NCBI RefSeq assembly: GCF_044068515.1
Contig: NZ_JBIPKI010000002.1
Span: 62,001 to 126,000 of the forward strand
Direction of reading: 5' to 3'
Length of the DNA stretch: 64,000 bases
DNA from: Desulfurivibrio sp044068515
GTDB taxonomy: Bacteria; Desulfobacterota; Desulfobulbia; Desulfobulbales; Desulfurivibrionaceae
Shown: positions 45,388 through 55,998 of the stretch, one piece after another
How the letters are laid out: each line of letters begins with the position of its first letter
Position numbering within the stretch: the stretch's first letter is position 1
Made by a program: the position numbers and the translations under genes
Notes under the pieces: model-generated
What the model was told of the DNA's origin: nothing
Databases searched by the model: none
What the model saw: only the letters and a program-made list of their open reading frames with translations

Positions 45388-46593
45388 ATGTCCGTTCCCC
45401 ATATCCTGATCGTCGCCGGCGAAGCCTCCGGCGACATGCACGCCGCCAACCTGGTCAAGGCCCTGCATGCCAGGCGGCCGGAAGTGCGGGTCAGCGCCAT
45501 GGGCGGCGGCGCGCTGGCCGCGGCGGGGGCCGAGCTGCTTTATGATTCAGCCCGGCTGGCGGTGGTGGGACTTATCGAGGTCTTGAGTCATCTGGGCGAA
45601 ATTCTGGCCGCCCGCCGCCGCCTGGTCAATTTTCTGACCACGCAACGGCCGGACCTGCTGATTCTGGTCGATTACCCAGATTTCAATCTCCTCCTGGCCG
45701 CCGCCGCCCGCAAGCTGGGCATTCCGGTTTTCTACTACATCAGCCCCCAGGTCTGGGCCTGGCGCCAGGGACGAGTCCGCAAGATCAAGCGGCTGGTGGA
45801 TCGGATGGCGGTGATCCTGCCCTTTGAACAGGAGTTTTACCGTAAGAGGGGGATGGAGGTGGATTTTGTCGGTCATCCCCTGGTGGACGAACTGGCGGGG
45901 CCGGCCGCATCCATAGCTGAAGCCGGCAAAGCGGCCCACGGGCTCGCGCCGGGAGATGAGCGCCGGATTATCGGCCTGCTGCCCGGCAGCCGGCGGCGGG
46001 AAATCGCCGTTATGCTGCCGCTTTTTCTGGCCGCGGCCCGGATTCTGGCCCGCGGGCGGCAGCCGGCCCCGATTTTTCTCCTGCCCCTGGCCCCGGGGCT
46101 GGACCGGGAGGTCTTGACCGCCGGTGGCCTGGACCAATATGGCGACCTTGATATCCGGATCAGCGAACATGACCGGCACGGCATGATGGCCGCCTGCCAT
46201 GCGGTGATGGCCGCCTCCGGAACCGTCACCTTGGAGTTGGCCTTGCTGGGGGTGCCCATGGTGGCGGCATACCGGGTTTCTTCCTTTACCTATCTGGTGG
46301 GCCGGCTGTTGGTCGATGTTCCCCACGCCACCCTGGTCAACCTGGTGGCCGGCCGGGAAGTAATTCCCGAACTGATTCAGGATCGGGCCGAAGCGGCCCT
46401 TATCGGCGGGGAAGTGGCCGCTCTGCTTGATAATTCCCAGCGGCGCCAGACCATGCTGCATGACCTGGCGGAAGTCAGGCAAAAACTCGGCCGGGCAGGG
46501 GCCTCCCAGAGGGCCGCGGCCATCGCCCTGGAATTGCTGGACTCAGCCGGCAGAGAAGAGAAGGCCGCAAACCATAGTCGGAAGCCAGCATAG
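45388..46593 (+). CDS. lpxB: Lipid-A-disaccharide synthase
   Basis: 401 residues, GT-B fold (GT19). The N terminus is ILIVAGEASGDMHAANL, followed by MGGGALAAAGAELL, LILVDYPDFNLLLA, YYISPQVWAWRQGRVRKIK, PFEQEFYRKRGMEVDFVGHPL, LLPGSRRREI and AASGTVTLELALLGVPMVAAYR, all typical of LpxB. It joins UDP-diacylglucosamine and lipid X to make the lipid A disaccharide at the inner membrane, which confirms a Gram-negative outer membrane. It is cotranscribed with the preceding Gfo/Idh gene and convergent with trmL (9-bp gap). Confidence 0.96.
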   Translation: MSVPHILIVAGEASGDMHAANLVKALHARRPEVRVSAMGGGALAAAGAELLYDSARLAVVGLIEVLSHLGEILAARRRLVNFLTTQRPDLLILVDYPDFNLLLAAAARKLGIPVFYYISPQVWAWRQGRVRKIKRLVDRMAVILPFEQEFYRKRGMEVDFVGHPLVDELAGPAASIAEAGKAAHGLAPGDERRIIGLLPGSRRREIAVMLPLFLAAARILARGRQPAPIFLLPLAPGLDREVLTAGGLDQYGDLDIRISEHDRHGMMAACHAVMAASGTVTLELALLGVPMVAAYRVSSFTYLVGRLLVDVPHATLVNLVAGREVIPELIQDRAEAALIGGEVAALLDNSQRRQTMLHDLAEVRQKLGRAGASQRAAAIALELLDSAGREEKAANHSRKPA

Positions 46594-46602
46594 AAGAAGG
46601 AA

Positions 46603-47121
46603 TCAGGGGATAAACTGGAACCCTGGCCTGCTTTTTCTGTCCTCTGTCCTCTGTTCTCTGTCCTCTGATTGGCGGATGGCCTCGTAAAGCACCACGGCGG
46701 CGGCCTGGGCCAGGTTGATGCTGCGGATGCGGGGATTACTCATGGGGATGGCGCAGCAGCGATCGGCGTAAAGGTCGAGAATTTCTTCCGGCAACCCTTT
46801 GGTTTCCTTGCCGAAGATCAAAAAATCCCCCGGTCGGAAGCGCACCTCGGTATAGAGCCGCTTTACTTTCTTGCTGAGGAAATGCAGCCGCAGTTCGTCT
46901 TGGGCGGCAATAAACTCTCCCAAATTCGACCAGTTAACGATTTTAACTTCTGGCCAGTAGTCCAGCCCCGCCCGTTTCAGGTGCTTGTCGTCGATCTTGA
47001 ACCCCAGGGGATGCACCAGGTGGAGGATGGTGTCGGTGGCGCCGCAAAGCCGGGCGATGCTGCCGGTGTTGGGGGGGATCTCGGGTTCCACCAGAACGAT
47101 ATTGAAGGGTGGGGTAGGCAA
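46603..47121 (-). CDS. trmL: tRNA (cytidine/uridine(34)-2'-O)-methyltransferase
   Basis: 172 residues if started at the TTG at 47121, which gives the family N terminus PFNIVLVEPEIPPNTGSIAR directly. An ATG exists only at 47208 and would add an unrelated 29 residues. SPOUT knot motifs follow: HLVHPLGFKIDDKHLKRAGLDYW, FGKETKGLPEEIL, IPMSNPRIRSINLAQAAAVVLYEA. TrmL methylates the wobble ribose of tRNA-Leu. The C terminus is extended by a Glu/Asp/Arg-rich tail (SEDREQRTEDRKSRPG) encoded by heptamer DNA repeats. Confidence 0.92.
   Translation of the reverse strand: MPTPPFNIVLVEPEIPPNTGSIARLCGATDTILHLVHPLGFKIDDKHLKRAGLDYWPEVKIVNWSNLGEFIAAQDELRLHFLSKKVKRLYTEVRFRPGDFLIFGKETKGLPEEILDLYADRCCAIPMSNPRIRSINLAQAAAVVLYEAIRQSEDREQRTEDRKSRPGFQFIP
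46637..46664. repeat. Heptamer tandem repeat (CTGTCCT)4 at the trmL 3' end
   Basis: Four consecutive CTGTCCT units, the third with one change (CTGTTCT). They lie inside the last codons of trmL and encode its charged tail on the minus strand. Slippage here would change the TrmL tail or stop position. Confidence 0.75.
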
Positions 47122-47521
47122 AGGCGGCGACCTGCAATAAAAAGCCGGAGAGCGACAACCCTCCGGATCGGAATCAAAAAACCGGAGCCGGCCCAAACCG
47201 GCGACCATTAAACAATTCTTCAGTTCACTGGCATCTGGCCGGGGCTGTTGCCCGGGGAGGGCAACGTTCTGCCGCCGACGATGCTTGATACTCCAATTGT
47301 CTAGCAAAATTCAAGATTTATCTCAAGTAAAAAAGCAAACAAGCCAAGCTGGAAGCCCGAAAATAGCAACTTTTTTGCGGCCTGCCGGGCGGGCCCGCAA
47401 ATGGTTTTCTTGATTTTTCCGGCCCAAAGAGTAAGATATTTATCTTTTGCTTGTTTTCAAAAAACCGACGGGGCTCTTGATCAATGGGGGCCGTCGGCCA
47501 ACCAGAAAGGCAATGAAATAA
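47122..47521 (+). other. 400-bp region between trmL and lysC
   Basis: No gene is supported unless trmL starts at the ATG at 47208. It contains three hairpins: GTTGCCC/GGGCAAC (47247-47265, loop GGGGA), a TTTGCGG/CCGCAAA pair around 47375-47400, and CCGACGG/CCGTCGG (47465-47497) just before the lysC ribosome-binding site. The lysine riboswitch consensus was looked for and not recognised. AT-rich sequence near 47300-47350 and 47405-47460 could hold promoters. Confidence 0.4.
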
Positions 47522-48745
<1,224 letters not shown>

Positions 48746-48786
48746 ATAAATTGCCGCCACCAACGGATAGAGGTGCAGACAAGGCC

Positions 48787-50455
<1,669 letters not shown>

Positions 50456-50484
<29 letters not shown>

Positions 50485-50965
50485 AATTCCGGCCCGGCCC
50501 CGGAGCGGCCCGGCCGCCCCTTGGGCCGGCGGAGCGTCAAGCAGGAGCCCGCAAACCGTTTCTTTGCTGCTGTTGCTGCTGCTGGGGCTGGGCTTGGGGC
50601 TATTCGCCGTTCTGCCCCGGACCGGCCCCCCCGCCACCGTTTCGCCATCGCCCTATCAGTATCAATGGCTCGCCGGTCCCGAGCGGCCCGAGGGTCTTTA
50701 CCGGCTTGACTCCAGCCCCGCCGAAACGGGGCGGTCTTCCGAGCCGCCTCACCTTGCCATCTTCACTTTTCAGCCCATAGCCGTCAATCGCGCCGATGTC
50801 CGGACCCTGGCTTTTTTGCCGGGCATCGGTCCTACCCTGGCCCAACGCATCGTCGACCACCGTGAAAGCAAAGGCTTCTTTGCCAGCAACGAAGATCTGC
50901 TGCAGGTCCGCGGGATCGGCCCCAAGACCCTGGAGCGCATCCGCCCCCAGATTACGATTGATTGA
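50456..50965 (+). CDS. ComEA-like helix-hairpin-helix protein, membrane-anchored
   Basis: 169 residues; the ATG at 50456 overlaps the cimA end by 29 bp in another frame, suggesting translational coupling. A leucine-rich membrane segment (SLLLLLLLGLGLGLFAVL, residues ~36-53) is followed by a Pro-rich stretch. A C-terminal ComEA-type domain follows: VNRADVRTLAFLPGIGPTLAQRIVDHRES (cited in part) and LLQVRGIGPKTLERIRP, with paired HhH motifs. ComEA binds incoming DNA during transformation; many such proteins in non-competent bacteria have other DNA-binding roles. No other competence gene is nearby. Confidence 0.82.
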
Positions 50966-51115
50966 GGCTGGTCGGTGGCCTAAAATCAATAATAGCCGGT
51001 GGCCCGTCGCAGCCGGACCGGTTAGCGGAGGGCATGGGCCAATCGACAATCCGCATGGCCGGGGATGCGCTGCCCCGATCGAGAAAAAACCAGCTTTAAG
51101 ACAAGGAGGGAAGAA

Positions 51116-51514
51116 ATGGCACGCAAACTCATGATGATGATCGTTGTTGCGGCCGTGCTGTTGGCCGGCTTAAGCTCGGCCGCGGCCGCCGAACTGTTCC
51201 GCCTGGAAAGGATGGTGATCGCGACGGCGGTGGTGGACCGGGAACCCGTCGGCCCGGCCGAATCTTTTGCCGCCGACCTTGACCGGGTGTATGCCTTTAT
51301 CGAGGCTCGCGAGATCAGGGAGGATACCACGGTCAGCTTTGTCTGGTTCCATCACGGGGTGGAGGTCGCCGCCGTCCCGTTGATTCTGGGCCAGGGCCCT
51401 CGCTGGCGGACCTTTTCCTCCATCAACGTCCGGCAGCGGCCCGGGGAGTGGCGGGTCGAGCTGCGGGATCAAGGGAACAATACGGTTCAAAGCGCTGAAT
51501 TCAGGGTGGAATAG
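51116..51514 (+). CDS. Exported DUF2914-domain protein
   Basis: 132 residues. A clear signal peptide (RKLMMMIVVAAVLLAGLSSAAAA, residues ~3-24) ends at an AAA-E cleavage site. The mature part has the DUF2914 pattern: RMVIATAVVDREPVG, FVWFHHGVEV, a Trp-containing RWRTFSSINV and the final GEWRVELRD strand. The function of DUF2914 is unknown; it is an immunoglobulin-like beta fold found in envelope proteins of deltaproteobacteria. AAGGAGGG lies 7 nt before the ATG, deciding the start over an upstream ATG at 51065. Confidence 0.85.
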   Translation: MARKLMMMIVVAAVLLAGLSSAAAAELFRLERMVIATAVVDREPVGPAESFAADLDRVYAFIEAREIREDTTVSFVWFHHGVEVAAVPLILGQGPRWRTFSSINVRQRPGEWRVELRDQGNNTVQSAEFRVE

Positions 51515-51622
51515 TCCGGATCCGCCGGGCTGGCGTTCCAACCGGATTGTCGGCCCTGGCCCCCCGGAGGGACTCCGGCCTGGGCCGGGGGCAGGGGACC
51601 GAGGCAACCTGAAGAGCGGTCT

Positions 51623-52267
51623 TTAGCGGCCTTGGGCCAGCTCCTCCATGTTGCGCCGGACTATTGCGTATTCCTCAGCCGAAAGTCCGGCCCCCCGGCC
51701 CACCATTTCCGCCCGGGCGGCGGTGAGAAAATCTCCCGGCTCATGGGCGTCGGCGTTGATTACCAGGCGTGCCCCCACCGCCCGGGCCAGCGCGGCGACA
51801 TGGCCGTTGGTCAGGGAATGCCCCTTGCGCCCTGAAAGTTCTAGGAAAACCCCTTTGCGGGCGGCCAGCTCGGCGTCCTCGCGGCTGAGCAGGCCGGGGT
51901 GGGCGAGAATGTCGACCCCGGCCTCGATGGCGGCTCGATTGGTGCCGGACGCCACCGGTTCCACCACCGTTTCACCGTGGCCCACCACGATTCGGGCCCC
52001 GAGCTGCCGGGCCTGGACGGTCAGTTCGGCAAAGAGGGCCGGCGGTATGTGGGTCAACTCAATGCCGGCAATCAGCCGGGTAGGGGAGTGGGGGTTCAAG
52101 GCGGCGGCCGCCGCCACCAGCCGGGGAATAATGAAGTCCAGACTTGATGAGTCGGCGTGATCGGTGATGGCCACGGCGCTGTAGCCCAGCACCGCCACCC
52201 GGCGCAAATGTTCCGCCGGAACCAGAGCCCCGTCACTGAACAGGCAGTGGGTATGCAGATCGATCAT
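51623..52267 (-). CDS. PHP-domain metal-dependent phosphoesterase (histidinol-phosphatase family)
   Basis: 214 residues. PHP motifs: MIDLHTHCLFSDG (HxH metal site), ITDHAD, GIELTHIPP, VVGHGETV, ILAHPG and INADAHEPGD. These ligate a trinuclear metal centre for phosphoester hydrolysis. The closest role is histidinol-phosphatase-like or a 5'-3' exonuclease-like activity (YciV type), which cannot be told apart from motifs alone. GGGAGGA precedes the ATG. It is downstream of miaB on the minus strand, 82 bp away. Confidence 0.85.
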   Translation of the reverse strand: MIDLHTHCLFSDGALVPAEHLRRVAVLGYSAVAITDHADSSSLDFIIPRLVAAAAALNPHSPTRLIAGIELTHIPPALFAELTVQARQLGARIVVGHGETVVEPVASGTNRAAIEAGVDILAHPGLLSREDAELAARKGVFLELSGRKGHSLTNGHVAALARAVGARLVINADAHEPGDFLTAARAEMVGRGAGLSAEEYAIVRRNMEELAQGR

Positions 52268-52349
52268 CGTAAGTCCTCCCCTTTATCAGATTAAATCACC
52301 AAGCCAGCATGATGCCGCCTGGCCGCTGAGAAGTCGTGGCTGCCAACCG

Positions 52350-53693
52350 TCAGGCCAGACGGCCGCGCAGGCTGTGGCGGCAGGCTTCAGCCACCCGGAC
52401 CGGCAGCAATTGACCCGGCGCCAGTTGCCGATCGCAATCGAAATTGACGATTCGATTGTCGGCACTGCGGCCGCTCCATTGGCGGCCGGCATTTTTGCTC
52501 CGCCCTTCCACCATTACTTCCAGGGTTTGTCCCACCAGGGCGGCGCTGATTTCCTGGCTGATCTCATCCTGCCGGGCCTGGAGCCGGGCCAGCCGCTCGC
52601 TTTTAACCTCCTCGGGCACCTTGGCTGGGAAATCGGCGGCGACAGCCAGGGGTCGATCAGAGTATTTAAACGAAAAAGCAGAGTCATAGCGCACAAAGTT
52701 GATAGTTTCCATGGTTTCGGCAAAATCCGCTTCGCTCTCTCCCGGAAAGCCGACGATGATGTCGGTGGTGATGGCAATATCGGGTCTGGCCCGGCGCAGG
52801 GCGGCCACCTTGGCCAAATAGTCGGCCCGGGTGTAATGGCGGTTCATCCGGGCCAGAATCCGGTCGGAGCCCGATTGAACCGGCAGGTGAAAATGGGGGC
52901 AGAGTTTGGCGATTTCGGCAAAACACCGGACCAGTTCTGGCGAAAGATCCTTGGGGTGGGAGGTGGTGAAGCGGATCCGGCTGATCCCTTCCACCGCCGC
53001 CACCGCCCGCAGCAGGGCAGGAAAGTCCAGAGGATCATGGCCGGTTGCCTGGCGATCCCGGCCATAGGAGTTGACGTTCTGGCCCAGCAGGGTGATTTCC
53101 CGCACTCCATGGGCGGCCAGGTGGCTGACCTCGGCCAGGATATCCTCGGGCCGGCGGCTGATCTCCCGTCCCCGGGTGTGGGGAACCACGCAATAAGTGC
53201 AGAAATTGTTGCAACCCTGCATGATGGTGACAAAACGCTTGTGAGGCGGGCCGCCGCCATCCATCTTCGGCAGAAAAGGGGGAATGGCAAAATCGGGCCG
53301 CAATTCGGTGGCGGCGGTCCGGGCCGCCTTGTCCCGGGCCGCCGCCACCAGTTCGGCCAGCCGGTAAATATTTTGCGGGCCGATTACCAGATCGAGGTGG
53401 GGCATCCGCTTAAGCAGGCTTTCTCCGTCCTGCTGGGCCACGCAACCGGCCACCGCGATCACCAGGTCGGGCCGGCGCTCCTTGAGGGCCCGATAGCCGC
53501 CCAGCAGGCTGTAGGCCTTCTGGGCGGCCTTGCCCCGGATGCTGCAGGTGTTGACGACAATGCAGTCGGCATCCTCGGCTCGGGCGGTCTCCAGGTAAGA
53601 GTCCTCGCCCATGAGCTGGGCCATGATTTCCGAGTCCCGCTCGTTCATCTGGCAGCCGAAGGTTTCAATATAAAGATTTCTGGTTCCAGCCAT
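52350..53693 (-). CDS. miaB: tRNA-2-methylthio-N6-dimethylallyladenosine synthase
   Basis: 447 residues. N-terminal MTTase domain with three cluster cysteines (ETFGCQMNERDSE; VNTCSIRGKAAQK; AGCVAQQDGE). Radical SAM motif CNNFCTYCVVPHTRGRE (CxxxCxxC), GQNVNSYG and VQSGSDRIL follow. The TRAM domain ends it. MiaB adds the methylthio group to i6A37 of tRNAs; MiaA, which makes i6A, is encoded 5 kb away on the same strand. The gene is preceded by an AT-rich promoter-like region. Confidence 0.96.
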   Translation of the reverse strand: MAGTRNLYIETFGCQMNERDSEIMAQLMGEDSYLETARAEDADCIVVNTCSIRGKAAQKAYSLLGGYRALKERRPDLVIAVAGCVAQQDGESLLKRMPHLDLVIGPQNIYRLAELVAAARDKAARTAATELRPDFAIPPFLPKMDGGGPPHKRFVTIMQGCNNFCTYCVVPHTRGREISRRPEDILAEVSHLAAHGVREITLLGQNVNSYGRDRQATGHDPLDFPALLRAVAAVEGISRIRFTTSHPKDLSPELVRCFAEIAKLCPHFHLPVQSGSDRILARMNRHYTRADYLAKVAALRRARPDIAITTDIIVGFPGESEADFAETMETINFVRYDSAFSFKYSDRPLAVAADFPAKVPEEVKSERLARLQARQDEISQEISAALVGQTLEVMVEGRSKNAGRQWSGRSADNRIVNFDCDRQLAPGQLLPVRVAEACRHSLRGRLA

Positions 53694-53805
53694 GTTTCCC
53701 GATCATTAAAAATTTTTTTTCCGGAGCGAACAAGCACAGCAATTTCTGAGATTTAAAGCTTATATAATTGTATATTGGCGATTTTAATTAATATAAAAAA
53801 GGCAT
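53694..53805 (-). promoter_or_regulatory. AT-rich promoter region of miaB
   Basis: This 112-bp gap is far more AT-rich than its surroundings. Read on the minus strand it contains TATACAAT and TATATAAG hexamer-like elements about 50-60 bp before miaB. It probably holds the miaB promoter; the start site cannot be fixed. Confidence 0.45.
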
Positions 53806-54012
53806 TCACTGGGCATGGGGGGCGGGGCAGGGCGGCGCTGCCAGTTGCGGCTCCAGGGCCGCCAGCAGGGTCGCGACCTCCGTTGCCGCCTCGGGCGGAT
53901 AGCGCAGCACCACCAGGCCCGTCTTCTCATCCAGGGTGGTGAGTACGGCCAGATTATCATAAGCTTCCAGGATAAAACGAAAAAAACCGATTCGGGCCGG
54001 AGCTATGGTCAT
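53806..54012 (-). CDS. DUF4911-domain small protein
   Basis: 68 residues starting MTIAPARIGFFRFILEAYDN, followed by LAVLTTLDEKTGLVVLRYPPEAATEVATLL (cited in two parts of the protein). The RFILEAYDNLAVLTTLD pattern matches DUF4911, a short family commonly encoded beside miaB in deltaproteobacteria, which is its position here. Its function is unknown. The upstream frame is open to 54084, but the ATG at 54012 fits the family start. Confidence 0.75.
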   Translation of the reverse strand: MTIAPARIGFFRFILEAYDNLAVLTTLDEKTGLVVLRYPPEAATEVATLLAALEPQLAAPPCPAPHAQ

Positions 54013-54115
54013 GGTTCGAGAGGCTAAATTTTGCACTGCCGGTCCTTGGCTGGAATCCTCATGGCCGAAGCGGGGAGGGCCCACACCCTGAAATAAGTTT
54101 TAGTCACCGCTAATC

Positions 54116-55561
54116 CTATACCCGTAGCGAGCTGTCAATGGTTCCCAGCAGGTCGCGATGGGCGGCCAGGCGCGGCTCTACTTCTTCCGCCAGAAATTCT
54201 TCGGTCTGGGTTTCCGCCCGGCCGGCAAATTCGGCGGGATTGGCCATCAAGCCTTCCAGCTCGGCCAGGGTGAAGGGCATGTCCTGATCGGCGGCCAGGC
54301 GGGCCAGCAAGTCGTTCTCGCCGGCTTCATCCTTGACCTTTTTACCGGCCGCCACCGAGTGCCGCTTGATGATCTCATGCATTTCCTGGCGGCTGGCCCC
54401 CTTGCGGACGGCGGCCATCAGGATTTTTTCGGTGGCCATGAAGGGCAGTTCCTGGCGCAGGTGTTTCGCAATTTGTTGCGGATAAACAACCATATCGGAA
54501 GTTATATTCATATACAGCCTAAGGATGGCGTCGGTCAACAGAAAGGCCTGGGGAATGTCCATCCGGCGGATGGCGGAGTCATCCAGGGTGCGCTCGAACC
54601 ACTGGTTGGCAAAGGTGGCGTAAAAATTGGGGACCAGGCCCATAAGTTTGCGGGCCAAGCCGGTCATGCGCTCCGAACGCATGGGATTGCGCTTGTAGGC
54701 CATGGCTGAACTGCCCACCTGGTGCTGGGCAAAGGGCTCTTCCTGGACCTTGAGATTGGACAGCAGGCGCAGGTCGACGGCGAATTTGTGGGCCGAGGCC
54801 CCGATGCCGGCCAGGACCTCGGCGATTTTTATATCCAGCTTACGGGTATAGGTCTGGCCGGTAACCGGAAAAACCTCGGGAAAACCAAGCTTTCGAGCAA
54901 CTAGTTCATCCAGCTGCCGCACTTTCCGGTGGTCGCCGCGGAATAGCTCGAAAAAGGTGGCCTGGGTGCCCACGGTACCCTTGGCCCCGCGGGCCTTGAT
55001 TTGACCTTCGAGCCACTCGAGGGAGTCGAGGTCCATCAGCAGATCCTGGAGGTAGAGGGTGTGGCGCTTGCCCACCGTGGTCGGCTGGGCCGGTTGGTAA
55101 TGGGTGTAGCCCAGGGTAACTAATCCTTTGTTTTTTCGACAAAAATCAGCCAGGTTGGCGATAACGTGGAGCAGGGCCTTTTTGACCAGCGCCAGAGCCT
55201 GTTTTTGCAAAAGCAGGTCGGTGTTGCAGCCGACGAACTGGGAGGTGGCTCCCAGGTGAATAATAGGTTCGGCGGTGGGGCACTGGCGACCGTAGGCGTA
55301 AACATGGGCCATGACATCATGGCGAATTTCCTTTTCTTTGGCCGCGGCCAGGTCGAAATCGATATCGGTGGCGTGCTTTTTCAACTCATCGATCATTTCC
55401 CGGGTCACCAGGTCATCCAGGCCCAGTTCATGCTGGGCCTCGGCCAGGGCAATCCAGCAGCGCCGCCAGGTGGTGAACTTGCTTCGTTCGGAAAAGATGG
55501 CCTGCATTTCCGGGCTGGTGTAACGGCTGACCAGGGGTTCCTGGTAAATATCACGGTTCAT
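54116..55561 (-). CDS. purB: Adenylosuccinate lyase, long eukaryote-like type
   Basis: 481 residues. The fumarase-superfamily signature GSSAMAYKRNPMRSER is present, with HDVMAHVYAYG, HLGATSQFVGCNTD, YTHYQPAQPTTVGKR and GQTYTRKLD. Length and segments such as RYTSPEMQAIFSERSKFTTW and QELPFMATEKILM are close to animal/fungal ADSL rather than the ~430- or 456-residue bacterial forms. It cleaves SAICAR and adenylosuccinate, releasing fumarate, in purine synthesis. GGAGAAAT precedes the ATG at 55561; an upstream in-frame ATG at 55618 is unlikely. Confidence 0.95.
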   Translation of the reverse strand: MNRDIYQEPLVSRYTSPEMQAIFSERSKFTTWRRCWIALAEAQHELGLDDLVTREMIDELKKHATDIDFDLAAAKEKEIRHDVMAHVYAYGRQCPTAEPIIHLGATSQFVGCNTDLLLQKQALALVKKALLHVIANLADFCRKNKGLVTLGYTHYQPAQPTTVGKRHTLYLQDLLMDLDSLEWLEGQIKARGAKGTVGTQATFFELFRGDHRKVRQLDELVARKLGFPEVFPVTGQTYTRKLDIKIAEVLAGIGASAHKFAVDLRLLSNLKVQEEPFAQHQVGSSAMAYKRNPMRSERMTGLARKLMGLVPNFYATFANQWFERTLDDSAIRRMDIPQAFLLTDAILRLYMNITSDMVVYPQQIAKHLRQELPFMATEKILMAAVRKGASRQEMHEIIKRHSVAAGKKVKDEAGENDLLARLAADQDMPFTLAELEGLMANPAEFAGRAETQTEEFLAEEVEPRLAAHRDLLGTIDSSLRV

Positions 55562-55998
55562 CGAATTTCTCCGGTTGCAACAGTTAATGCATTGATTCAG
55601 CGTTTTTAAAGTATTCACAATAGCGGCACCGGAACAACGGAGCGCCGGGGCCTTTTGTACCAGAATTTAACGGAAAAAGCTTGTGAAACCACCACCGGGT
55701 TCGGGCCGGTAGTTCAGAGGGATTGTTTGCCGTTCAGTTTAAGCCGGCCTACAGGTTTTCCTGATTACTACCATCGATAAAACCGGGGGCAAGCCAAGCC
55801 CGATGGCCCGACCAGTTTCCCCTGCTGCCCGGAATTATTTTATCAATGTCGCATAATGTATATTATGTATAGTTAGATAAAGCATGTAACTACAAAGGCT
55901 TGTGAAACAAGCCGTCCTGTAGGGCTTGTCCCCCCTCTTCGCCGTCGCAAGCTCGGAGGTTTTTGGTCGGTAACCGTTTGCGGGTCCCTGGGATCAGT
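55562..55998. other. 437-bp region between recJ and purB
   Basis: No gene is supported. It contains a palindrome CATAATGTATATTATG (55852-55867) and a perfect hairpin GGCTTGT-GAA-ACAAGCC (55897-55913). The 3' arm of that hairpin could instead pair with GGGCTTGT (55922-55929), giving a second mutually exclusive fold. The AT-rich centre is suitable for the purB promoter on the minus strand. Confidence 0.4.
55852..55867. promoter_or_regulatory. 16-bp palindrome upstream of purB (operator candidate)
   Basis: CATAAT-GTAT-ATTATG has perfect 6-bp arms in an AT-rich stretch, about 290 bp before the purB start. It does not match the PurR consensus known from enterobacteria. Confidence 0.3.

Noticed and set aside
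47440..47521. Lysine riboswitch before lysC
   Set aside because: Only simple hairpins are visible and the conserved L-box core was not found.
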